Of a DNA stretch of 5,721 bases, positions 1-5,232 are shown in pieces. The stretch is taken from positions 1-5,721 of the forward strand of contig DGSM01000018.1 in NCBI GenBank assembly GCA_002393975.1. The letters run 5' to 3'. A model generated the notes under the pieces. That model was not told where the DNA came from and did no database searches. It saw only the letters and a list, made by a program, of their open reading frames with translations. This DNA comes from Clostridiales bacterium UBA4362 (GTDB lineage: Bacteria; Bacillota; Clostridia; TANB77; CAG-508). Position numbers and translations under genes: made by a program. Each line of letters starts with the position of its first letter. Position 1 is the stretch's first letter.

Positions 1-301
1 TTAATTTATATGTTCCAAACTTAAAGCCAGAAATATTATTTCTCTTAATATAGATTTTAAATACAGTTGCACTCTTAATTGCCTTATTTTCAGCTAATCT
101 ATCTGCTATTTGATATGGTGTCATTCCCTCATCTATTGTAACGATTACTTCTGAATCTTCTTTGCTAACAGCTTTTAATCCAGATCTATAATATCCAAAA
201 GCTCCAATAGTAACTATCCCTAATAACAATATAATAATTACTAATATGCCTTGTTTTGTAAGTTTCTTTTTGCTTACTATTCCATCATTATTCTTTGCCA
301 C
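1..301 (-). CDS. mltG: MltG-like endolytic murein transglycosylase, N-terminal fragment (3' end outside window)
   Basis: This is the first 100 codons of a YceG/MltG family protein. The family is a membrane-anchored lytic transglycosylase that cleaves nascent peptidoglycan strands and so ends glycan chain growth. The translation shows a short basic cytoplasmic tail (residues 1-17, KKKLTK), one transmembrane helix (about 18-38, ILVIIILLLGIVTIGAFGYY), then the start of the extracellular LysM-like region typical of MltG: VTIDEGMTPYQIADRLAENK (54-73), then IKSATVFKIYIKR and FKFGTYKL at the edge. The catalytic glutamate lies in the missing part. The start is GTG at 299-301. The ATG two bases further out (301-303) hits a stop after eight codons, and GGAG at 309-312 is spaced 7 nt from the GTG. 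Because of the GTG start and truncation the gene is easy to miss. It has its own promoter at 351-379. Family assignment rests on motif pattern recognised from memory. Confidence 0.85.
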   Translation of the reverse strand, partial: MAKNNDGIVSKKKLTKQGILVIIILLLGIVTIGAFGYYRSGLKAVSKEDSEVIVTIDEGMTPYQIADRLAENKAIKSATVFKIYIKRNNISGFKFGTYKL

Positions 302-308
302 ATTTATT

Positions 309-312
309 CTCC
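309..312 (-). promoter_or_regulatory. Ribosome binding site that fixes the mltG GTG start
   Basis: On the minus strand GGAG lies 7 nt upstream of GTG at 299-301. It supports the GTG over the overlapping out-of-frame ATG (301-303), which opens only eight codons. Confidence 0.7.
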
Positions 313-350
313 ATATATTTTAGTATGTAATCATTTGTAAGAACGAAAAA

Positions 351-379
351 ATTATATTATACCAAAATATATTTTTCAA
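351..379 (-). promoter_or_regulatory. Sigma-A type promoter for mltG, with two overlapping -10 boxes
   Basis: On the minus strand TTGAAA (374-379) is followed after 17 nt by TATAAT (351-356), close to the sigma-70/sigma-A consensus. A second TATAAT overlaps it (356-361) and is preceded by TGG, which makes an extended -10 (TGnTATAAT) that could work without a -35. The expected start sites are near 344 and 349, giving a leader of about 43-48 nt before the mltG GTG. Both come after the terminator at 463-512, so mltG appears to be a separate transcription unit from the genes upstream. Confidence 0.6.
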
Positions 380-390
380 GAAGTTATGTA

Positions 391-528
391 TCATTCTACA
401 TTTTCATTTAATGTAAATCCCTCCGGAATTTTTGTTTCACTTTCATCTTTATCGTAATAAAAAGACTCTTTTTGAAATGATCCTAATAGGAATTCATTTC
501 TTTTAAGAGTCTCTCTACTATTCTTTTT
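391..528 (-). pseudogene. Start-less open stretch of 45 codons, possible gene remnant or frameshifted C-terminus
   Basis: A minus-strand frame stays open from 528 to a TGA at 391-393, bounded upstream by TAG at 529-531. It contains no ATG, GTG or TTG. The translation looks protein-like, running from KKNSRETLKR through FYYDKDESETKIPEGFTLNE to a final NVE, and its codons (GAT, GAA, AAA, ACA, TTA) match the neighbouring genes. It lies in the +1 frame relative to the 62-aa gene at 518-706. Skipping one base in the GAAAAAG run near 523-529 would join them into one protein of about 104 aa. Against this, a strong terminator hairpin (463-512) lies inside the stretch, and 45 open codons can occur by chance. 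I do not recognise a family. Confidence 0.3.
459..512 (-). terminator. Long Rho-independent terminator after the DUF6883/DUF4926-like pair
   Basis: On the minus strand 505-512 (AGACTCTT) pairs with 463-470 (AAGAGTCT). After a small internal loop 494-500 (GAAATGA) pairs with 474-480 (TCATTTC), and CCT/AGG (482-484 with 488-490) closes a small apical loop. A run of T follows the descending arm (463-459), then ATTA. The U-tract side fits minus-strand transcription, ending the transcript about 6 nt past the tandem TAG TAG stop at 515-520. Confidence 0.8.
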
Positions 529-706
529 CTAAGCATCTAACATTGCAAGTCTTAGTAATAATATCACCTTCACAGTATTCATCATCTAATTCAATCTCAC
601 AATCTGTATCATCATATATTAATACTATATTTCCAGTAATCTTTGTATCTTTAATTCTTATTCTATCATATATATGAAAATTACCAATTTTCTGTATTTC
701 TTTCAT
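518..706 (-). CDS. Small DUF4926-like protein (62 aa), putative partner of the upstream DUF6883-like protein
   Basis: This is a small acidic protein with no signal peptide or membrane segment. Alternating beta-strand-like segments (FHIYDRIRIKD 10-20, GNIVLIYDD 25-33, CEIELDDEY 36-44) resemble the compact barrel pattern of DUF4926 proteins (D-V-V ... G..G.IV.IY.D ... yeVEl.d), though similarity is loose and judged by eye. The ATG at 704-706 is certain: a perfect AGGAGG (715-720) lies 8 nt upstream. That site and the start lie inside the end of the upstream gene, a 26-nt overlap in another frame, so the two are translationally coupled and should be made in linked amounts. Two stops in a row (TAG TAG, 515-520) end it, and the terminator follows immediately. 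DUF4926 and DUF6883 genes are, from memory, often neighbours. An immunity or antitoxin-like role is inference. It might once have been longer (see 391-528). Confidence 0.75.
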   Translation of the reverse strand: MKEIQKIGNFHIYDRIRIKDTKITGNIVLIYDDTDCEIELDDEYCEGDIITKTCNVRCLEKE

Positions 707-1055
707 TAACCTTGCCTCCTCTTCTCTTAGGTTTTATTGTAACGAATCTTGTATCTTTTCCATTTACAATCCAAATTGATATAAACTTTATTTTTTTAAT
801 AAGCCCTAACTCTATTTCAATTTTATACTTATCTCCCTGGTTAGTACTACTTTGAAATTCGGCTTTATTTTTCTTTATTTCTCTTAATATATCTCCTTTA
901 AGCTTGCTCTTATTCTTGAGCGTATATCCTAAGCTATTTAATAATTTAGCTTTCCCTTGATTATCTCTATGTTCTGGATTCAAAAGATAATTCCCTATTT
1001 TTCTTCTTGGAATATATGCAGTATCTACATTTTGTATTCTCTGCCTTTTTTGCAT
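681..1055 (-). CDS. DUF6883-like protein (124 aa), possible toxin-type domain
   Basis: This protein resembles the DUF6883 family. Near the N-terminus AYIPRRKIGNYLLNPEHRDN (13-32) is followed by QGKAKLLNSLGYT (33-45), matching the family pattern 'i...Kl.nYlLNPeHp.G..KA..f.slGyt'. Then come a basic helix (46-66) and beta strands (77-97, ending SIWIV) with a final RFVTIKPK (103-110), like the family's closing 'W.v..g...p.lvTa.P' region. DUF6883 occurs alone and as a C-terminal domain of large polymorphic toxins; its biochemical activity is not established to my knowledge. Here it stands alone, without a secretion signal, and is very basic. ATG at 1053-1055 has AAGGAG (1064-1069) 8 nt upstream. 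The C-terminal RRGGKVNERNTENW is partly dictated by the ribosome binding site and start of the overlapping next gene. It lies 49 nt after comEC. Family assignment is by memory of the motif; a toxin role is inference. Confidence 0.7.
   Translation of the reverse strand: MQKRQRIQNVDTAYIPRRKIGNYLLNPEHRDNQGKAKLLNSLGYTLKNKSKLKGDILREIKKNKAEFQSSTNQGDKYKIEIELGLIKKIKFISIWIVNGKDTRFVTIKPKRRGGKVNERNTENW
715..720 (-). promoter_or_regulatory. Perfect Shine-Dalgarno inside the DUF6883-like gene, for the 62-aa partner
   Basis: AGGAGG on the minus strand, 8 nt before ATG at 704-706, is embedded in the codons for RRGGK of the upstream protein. It is one of the strongest ribosome binding sites in the window, so the partner is probably translated at least as efficiently as the larger protein. 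Confidence 0.75.
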
Positions 1056-1104
1056 TTACTCTTCTCCTTCATTATAATATATTTTGTCCATTATTACAAT
1101 TTAA

Positions 1105-2931
1105 TTATGTAGCTATTTTTATCCTTCCTTTCATGTTAATGTTAATAGTTATTTCTCCATCCTTGTCTGTCCTATATATCTGAATATTCATCTTTTGCAA
1201 TCTATTAATTACATCTTCATTTGGATGCCCAAACTTGTTATCTACTCCTACTCCTATTAAAGCTATATTAGGACTTACTGCTTCTAAAAAACTTTCAATA
1301 GATGATGTATTAGATCCATGATGTCCAACCTTCAAAATATCTACATCAAGTTTCTGTCTACATTTAGATACCAGTTCTTGCTCTGCTATAGCTTCAATAT
1401 CTCCAGTAAATAAAAGAGAAGTATTGTAGTAATCAATTCTGAAAACTAATGAATTATTATTCATTGGATTCTCATGAATAAACTTAGAACCTGGATGCAA
1501 AACTTCAAACTTTAATTGTCCTACAAAAAAGATATCTCCTCTTTTTAGATAAACAACATTTATATTTTTCTCATTACATATAGAAATAAAAGTTTCATAT
1601 AGATTCGAATTAGTAGCTTGTATTGGAAGAATTGCATTCTTAACTTTTAAATGTTTTAAAACATAAATAAATCCTTGAGCATGATCACTATCAAAATGAG
1701 AAACGATTAAATAATCTATTTTAGTAATCTTTCTATCTAAAAGATATGGAAGTATAGTATTCTCTCCTAAATCAAAATTTGGATCACTATTTCCTCCTGC
1801 ATCAATCATGATAGTCTTTCCTTTATGAATCATTAGACAAGAATCGCCTTGACCCACATCTATAAAATGGATAATTAAATTATTATTTGGAATATTAATA
1901 TTTAGAATAAAAATAATAATTATTAAAGAAACAATAAGTTTTTTAACCTTATTAAAATCAATTCTTTTAGTAATTATTAAGTAGAATAAAAAAATGATTA
2001 AATACATGAAGATAATTTGAATTATAGATGGTGTTTTTATATAAATTAAAGAAAATGGAAGTTTGCTACAAATAGTAGCTATTTTAGAAAACAATGATAT
2101 TAATATATTTAAAACAAAATATAAAGGTTTAATATTTATAAATACAGCAATAAATCCAAATATAACAATAGCTCCAAGAAAGCTTCCTGCTAAAAGATTT
2201 GATATAACAAAGGTTAAAGATATAGTACTAAATTGATACATCATAATAGGCATAATAATTATATTAGCAGCTAAAGTAATTGATATAGTACTATTGATTT
2301 TAAGTTTTTCAATTACTTTTGAATCTTTAAATATTTTTAGTTTTATTTTTTTTAGAATTTTTAATATTGATAGTTTGTTTAAATATTCTTCTAAAGGTTT
2401 AGCAAAAAGAGCTATTCCTAAAACACCACCAAAAGATAATTGAAGACCAACATCAAATATAACATATGGATTAATAATTATTTGAATAAACAAAGCTATT
2501 GAAAGACTTGTATAAATATCTGGCTTTCTTTTAAGTATGCTTCCAAGTATAGTAATTATTGCCATTATTCCTGCTCTTACAACAGAAGGTGTCATTCCTG
2601 TTAAAGTCATAAAGAATATAATAATTATAATAGTAATAACTTGTCTTAATCTTTTAAACTTTAATCCTTTTAATGCAAATGAGCAAAAAAGAATAATGAA
2701 TCCAAAATGAGCTCCTGAAATTGCTAGCATATGAGATAAGTTAGAAACTTTAAAATAATCCTTTAATTCCTTTTCTAGACTCGTTTTATCACCCACAAGT
2801 ATCGCTTTTATAATTTGAGAATTTGTATTTTCAATATTATTATCAATTCTATCTAAAATAGTATCTCTTACTTTATTCACAAACTTAAGATATCTATAAT
2901 AAATATTATTATTTTGCCCTATCTTTTCCAC
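1105..2931 (-). CDS. comEC: ComEC/Rec2 DNA-uptake channel, main part of a frameshifted gene
   Basis: ComEC is the inner-membrane channel that brings single-stranded DNA into the cell during natural transformation. From the GTG at 2929-2931 the 608 aa include the competence domain (conserved SHMLAISGAHFGF near 67-79, TGMTPSVVRAGIMA soon after, and many hydrophobic helices to about 345), then a metallo-beta-lactamase domain: IDVGQGDS near 357-364, SHFDSDH near 411-417 (the HxDxDH metal motif), LLFTGDIE, VGHHGSNTSS near 535-544 and a terminal FGHP. All visible metal ligands are intact. The GTG is probably not the real start: it lacks a ribosome binding site, and the same frame upstream to about 3055 encodes typical ComEC sequence (GDILKVQGEY, then NYKGFDYSLYL), completing the N-terminal OB-like domain. 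The remaining N-terminus lies in another frame at 3041-3280. Rejoined, the protein would be about 724 aa, normal for the family. As sequenced, this piece would only be made by frameshifting or reinitiation. Confidence 0.93.
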   Translation of the reverse strand: MEKIGQNNNIYYRYLKFVNKVRDTILDRIDNNIENTNSQIIKAILVGDKTSLEKELKDYFKVSNLSHMLAISGAHFGFIILFCSFALKGLKFKRLRQVITIIIIIFFMTLTGMTPSVVRAGIMAIITILGSILKRKPDIYTSLSIALFIQIIINPYVIFDVGLQLSFGGVLGIALFAKPLEEYLNKLSILKILKKIKLKIFKDSKVIEKLKINSTISITLAANIIIMPIMMYQFSTISLTFVISNLLAGSFLGAIVIFGFIAVFINIKPLYFVLNILISLFSKIATICSKLPFSLIYIKTPSIIQIIFMYLIIFLFYLIITKRIDFNKVKKLIVSLIIIIFILNINIPNNNLIIHFIDVGQGDSCLMIHKGKTIMIDAGGNSDPNFDLGENTILPYLLDRKITKIDYLIVSHFDSDHAQGFIYVLKHLKVKNAILPIQATNSNLYETFISICNEKNINVVYLKRGDIFFVGQLKFEVLHPGSKFIHENPMNNNSLVFRIDYYNTSLLFTGDIEAIAEQELVSKCRQKLDVDILKVGHHGSNTSSIESFLEAVSPNIALIGVGVDNKFGHPNEDVINRLQKMNIQIYRTDKDGEITININMKGRIKIAT

Positions 2932-3040
2932 ATCTTTTGCACGAATGGTGCCAAATATTTTCTTTGATTTAAGATATAAAGAATAATCAAAACCTTTATA
3001 ATTTCTTTTTCCTTGAGGCTCTTTATATTCACCTTGAACT

Positions 3041-3078
3041 TTAAGTATATCTCCGAATACTGTAAGTAGTATCCTTAT
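3041..3078 (-). other. comEC: Frameshift junction in comEC (probable extra base at 3055)
   Basis: The two comEC frames overlap from 3078 (just after TAA at 3079-3081 in the downstream frame) to 3041 (stop of the upstream frame). On the minus strand the codons AGT ATT CGG AGA become AGT ATT GGA GAT if the C at 3055 is dropped, restoring S-I-G-D-I-L-K-V, the usual 'GD.v.v.G.y' motif of ComEC. No convincing slippery site exists: AUU cannot re-pair well one base on, and no Shine-Dalgarno stimulator precedes it. A mutation or sequence error is likelier than programmed shifting. Confidence 0.8.
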
Positions 3079-3280
3079 TTAAATATAAAATATATTTCTT
3101 TCCATCTATTATTCCAATATAAGAATCAACATAGTTTTTTTCTTGAACATTTGAAATAATTGTAGCCTCAAAAGTATCTTCTAAATCTGCACATTTAAAA
3201 AGTGTTACACCCATTAGGTGTAACACTATAATGATTATATTTAGAATTATAACGAGCACCATAAATAAACGTTGTTTCAT
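3041..3280 (-). CDS. comEC: ComEC N-terminal fragment (79 aa), separated by a frameshift
   Basis: The reading begins MKQRLFMVLVIILNIIIIVL, a first transmembrane helix, followed by a second hydrophobic stretch and an extracytoplasmic segment (FEATIISNVQEKNYVDSYIG, then KKYILYLNK) like the N-terminal DUF4131/OB region of ComEC. The last few residues (RRYT) are out of frame. Removing the base at 3055 changes YSIRRYT-stop into YSIGDILKVQGEY and runs on through 1105-2931. ATG at 3278-3280 starts 22 nt after the SH3 gene stop, consistent with co-transcription. The only ribosome binding site is AGGGG (3293-3297), 12 nt away, a long spacing that suggests weak translation. A terminator-like hairpin at 3201-3227 lies inside this fragment. 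Confidence 0.88.
   Translation of the reverse strand: MKQRLFMVLVIILNIIIIVLHLMGVTLFKCADLEDTFEATIISNVQEKNYVDSYIGIIDGKKYILYLNKDTTYSIRRYT
3201..3227 (-). promoter_or_regulatory. Intragenic terminator-like hairpin at the 5' end of comEC
   Basis: On the minus strand AGTGTTACACC (3227-3217) pairs perfectly with GGTGTAACACT (3211-3201) around a 5-nt loop, and the next bases are TTTTAAATG. An 11-bp perfect stem followed by T residues has the form of an intrinsic terminator, 53 nt inside the coding region (codons for IVLHLMGVTLFK). It could attenuate comEC transcription or be a protein-binding palindrome. I see no anti-terminator partner. Its regulatory role is inferred. Confidence 0.5.
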
Positions 3281-3302
3281 TTAAATAGTGTGCCCCTATT
3301 TA

Positions 3303-4244
3303 TTAACTATTGCTATCTGAAAGTAATGTATAGTAGATATATCCAGTATCTCCACTAATAGATACTTTATACCATTCGCCTTCTTTTCCAGTAACCTTAA
3401 CTTTAGCTCCTTTTTTTAAGCTATTTAAGATACCAGAATCTTTGCTTGGTTTATATCTAATAATTACAGAGTCTTTATTAGTATACATAGTCTTTGGATA
3501 AGAACCATTATCAGTGGTTTGAGCAGTTTCCTCACTTTTTGGTTCTTCTTGCTTAGTAGTATCCTCATTTTTAGTAGAATTCTCTTCTACTGTATTTTGA
3601 GCAGCTGGTTCTTGAACATTGTTTTCTTCCTTAGGCTCCTCTTTAGGAGTTTCTGGAGTTGTTGTAACAGTTTCAATTTCTGTTGCAGCAAGTCTAATCC
3701 ATCCAGACAAACTATCTGTTTGAACATATGCCCATTGTCCAGCAGAATTTATTACTAATAGCTCTGTTCCAGAATTTAATTCTCCAATAGTATATGAACT
3801 AAGTGTTGGTAAAGAATAAACTTTAACATTCTCTTTTAGCTTAGTATTTCTGTTAGAAATATATTCTGTATTTTGAGTTTTATTTTCTTCAACAACTTGA
3901 GCTTTTTCTTCTACTTTTTCCTCAGTCTTAGTTTCAGTTTCTGTTACAGTATTCTCTGTTGTAGCTGGTGTTTCTTCCTTTGGTGTTTCTGCATTTTTAG
4001 TAATAAATTTGCTACTAACAAAACCAGTATAAGTTCTATACTTTACTTTAAGCCATTCTCCATTATCTTCTAAAATCTCTACTTCTTGATCTTTTGCAAT
4101 TCTAGCAATAACTTTTGAAGATTGAGATGCTGATTCTCTAATATTTAAAGTATCAGCAGTAACCTTCCCTGTAGCTCCTAAAACATAGGTGGAACTAACA
4201 AGAATTGTTACTAGAATTAAAATCATCGAAATAACTTTTTTCAT
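3303..4244 (-). CDS. Secreted protein with three bacterial SH3 domains
   Basis: This 313-aa protein has a signal peptide (MKKVISMILILVTILVSSTY, then VLGA, cleavage probably after A24), so it is exported. Three SH3b-type domains follow: about 25-83 (with LNIRESAS, W64, G74), about 128-190 (W171, G181-W182) and about 250-308 (VIIRYKPS, W291, GYIYYTLL). They are joined by two charged linkers (84-127 and 191-248) rich in Glu, Thr, Lys, Pro and Asn, each containing ETPKEE. Such SH3 domains usually bind peptidoglycan or peptide cross-links, so a cell-wall-associated role is likely. No hydrolase domain (NlpC/P60, amidase, glucosaminidase) and no LPXTG motif are present, so it is not itself an obvious enzyme. 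ATG at 4242-4244 has AGGAG (4252-4256) 7 nt upstream. It follows porB by 37 nt with no strong terminator and precedes comEC by 22 nt. The second domain is the most divergent: it lacks the N-IR core motif. Confidence 0.9.
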   Translation of the reverse strand: MKKVISMILILVTILVSSTYVLGATGKVTADTLNIRESASQSSKVIARIAKDQEVEILEDNGEWLKVKYRTYTGFVSSKFITKNAETPKEETPATTENTVTETETKTEEKVEEKAQVVEENKTQNTEYISNRNTKLKENVKVYSLPTLSSYTIGELNSGTELLVINSAGQWAYVQTDSLSGWIRLAATEIETVTTTPETPKEEPKEENNVQEPAAQNTVEENSTKNEDTTKQEEPKSEETAQTTDNGSYPKTMYTNKDSVIIRYKPSKDSGILNSLKKGAKVKVTGKEGEWYKVSISGDTGYIYYTLLSDSNS

Positions 4245-4281
4245 AAATAAGCTCCTAAAATAGAATTACTCTATTAACTAA

Positions 4282-5229
4282 TTATTTATTAGTCATTTCT
4301 TCTTTAGCTAGTAATTCGTTCCAACGATTATCAACTTCCTCTTGGAAAGCTTCAATCATCCACTCATTTCCTGGTTTGAACATATGTTGGAATCTCTTTT
4401 GAGGTTTTAAGAATTCTGAAACAGGTTTCTTTTGAGCTGGCTTATAAGTAATATGATATACACCATTAACAACTTCATATAATGGCCAATAGCATGTATC
4501 AACAGCTAGTTTGCTCATTTCCATTAATTCTTCTGTATTATATCTCCAACCTCTTGGGCATGGTGATAATACATTTAAGAATTTAGCACCTTCTGTATAT
4601 ATAGCTTTTTCTGCTTTCTCATATAAATCTTGGAAAGTTCCAATTGGAGCAGTTTGAGCTACATAAGGAATATGATGAGCAACCATGATTTCAGTTAAAT
4701 CTTTTCTTGATTGCATTTTTCCTGGAATAACTTTTCCAGCAGGTGTTGTAGTTGTATCAGCAAATCTTGGAGTAGCTGATGATCTTTGAATACCTGTATT
4801 CATGTATGCACCATTATCATAGCATACATAGGTTAGATCATGTCCTCTCTCCATAGCTCCTGATAAACTTTGGATACCTATATCATATGTTCCACCATCT
4901 CCACCAAAGATAATAAATTTAGTATCTTGGTCTTCAGGAATTTTTCCTTGTCTTTTTAATGATTTGTATGCTGCTTCAGCACCTGATGCTGTAGCTGATG
5001 CACACTCAAAAGCTGTATGAATATAAGAATCTGTCCAACTTGTATAAGGATAAATACAAGAAGCAACTTCTAGACATCCAGTAGCATTACTTACTACTAC
5101 ATGATCTTCTGGCTTAACAGCTCTTAATACCATTCTTACTATAATTGGTGCAGCACATCCTGCACACATTCTATGTCCTGCTGCAAATCTTGAAGGTTTA
5201 TTTGCAACTACATCTTTAACATTATACAT
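4282..5229 (-). CDS. porB: Pyruvate:ferredoxin oxidoreductase (pyruvate synthase), beta subunit
   Basis: The beta subunit of the multi-subunit enzyme binds thiamine diphosphate and a proximal [4Fe-4S] cluster. The enzyme oxidatively decarboxylates pyruvate with CoA to acetyl-CoA and CO2, reducing ferredoxin in the cytoplasm of anaerobes. Cluster ligands are visible as C22 and C25 (MCAGCAAP), C52 (ATGCLEVAS) and C224 (SPCPRGW). The ThDP motif is GDGG at 110-113 through N139 (CYDNGAYMNTG), with TTTTPAGK (159-166) following. The length, 315 aa, is normal for PorB. ATG at 5227-5229 is supported by AAAGGAG about 8 nt upstream, inside the end of porA; the two genes are 3 nt apart and so form one operon. 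A 2-oxoisovalerate or other 2-oxoacid oxidoreductase is the main alternative, but the CPRGWRY region fits pyruvate enzymes best. It has no missing key residues. Confidence 0.92.
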   Translation of the reverse strand: MYNVKDVVANKPSRFAAGHRMCAGCAAPIIVRMVLRAVKPEDHVVVSNATGCLEVASCIYPYTSWTDSYIHTAFECASATASGAEAAYKSLKRQGKIPEDQDTKFIIFGGDGGTYDIGIQSLSGAMERGHDLTYVCYDNGAYMNTGIQRSSATPRFADTTTTPAGKVIPGKMQSRKDLTEIMVAHHIPYVAQTAPIGTFQDLYEKAEKAIYTEGAKFLNVLSPCPRGWRYNTEELMEMSKLAVDTCYWPLYEVVNGVYHITYKPAQKKPVSEFLKPQKRFQHMFKPGNEWMIEAFQEEVDNRWNELLAKEEMTNK

Positions 5230-5232
5230 ATT

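Noticed and set aside
1071..1099. Promoter-like TTGTAA-17-TATAAT on the minus strand just before the DUF6883-like gene
   Set aside because: The predicted transcript would start near 1064 and lose most of the AAGGAG ribosome binding site at 1064-1069, so it is unlikely to be the working promoter. The pair is more simply transcribed from upstream through comEC.
3041..3078. Programmed +1 frameshifting to make full-length ComEC
   Set aside because: CGG is a rare codon in such AT-rich genomes, which could favour a pause, but the P-site AUU cannot re-pair on UUC and there is no upstream Shine-Dalgarno or stimulatory structure nearby. A mutation or sequence error explains it better.
3201..3227. TnrA/GlnR-type operator reading of the palindrome
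   Set aside because: It has TGTTA...TAACA arms, but the spacing between them is 13 nt rather than the 7 nt of that site.
3519..3758. Plus-strand open frame of 79 codons, rich in Ser, Phe and Leu
   Set aside because: It is the antisense of the Glu/Thr-rich linker and second SH3 domain of the 3303-4244 gene. GAA/GAG codons read backwards give TTC/CTC, and no ribosome binding site or family match is seen.
3873..4073. Plus-strand open frame of 66 codons, rich in Phe, Ser and Cys
   Set aside because: It is likewise an antisense shadow of the first acidic linker and SH3 domain; its composition reflects the low-complexity coding strand.
4245..4281. Possible terminator between porB and the SH3 gene
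   Set aside because: Only weak 5-6 bp AT-only inverted repeats are present, too unstable to call a terminator.
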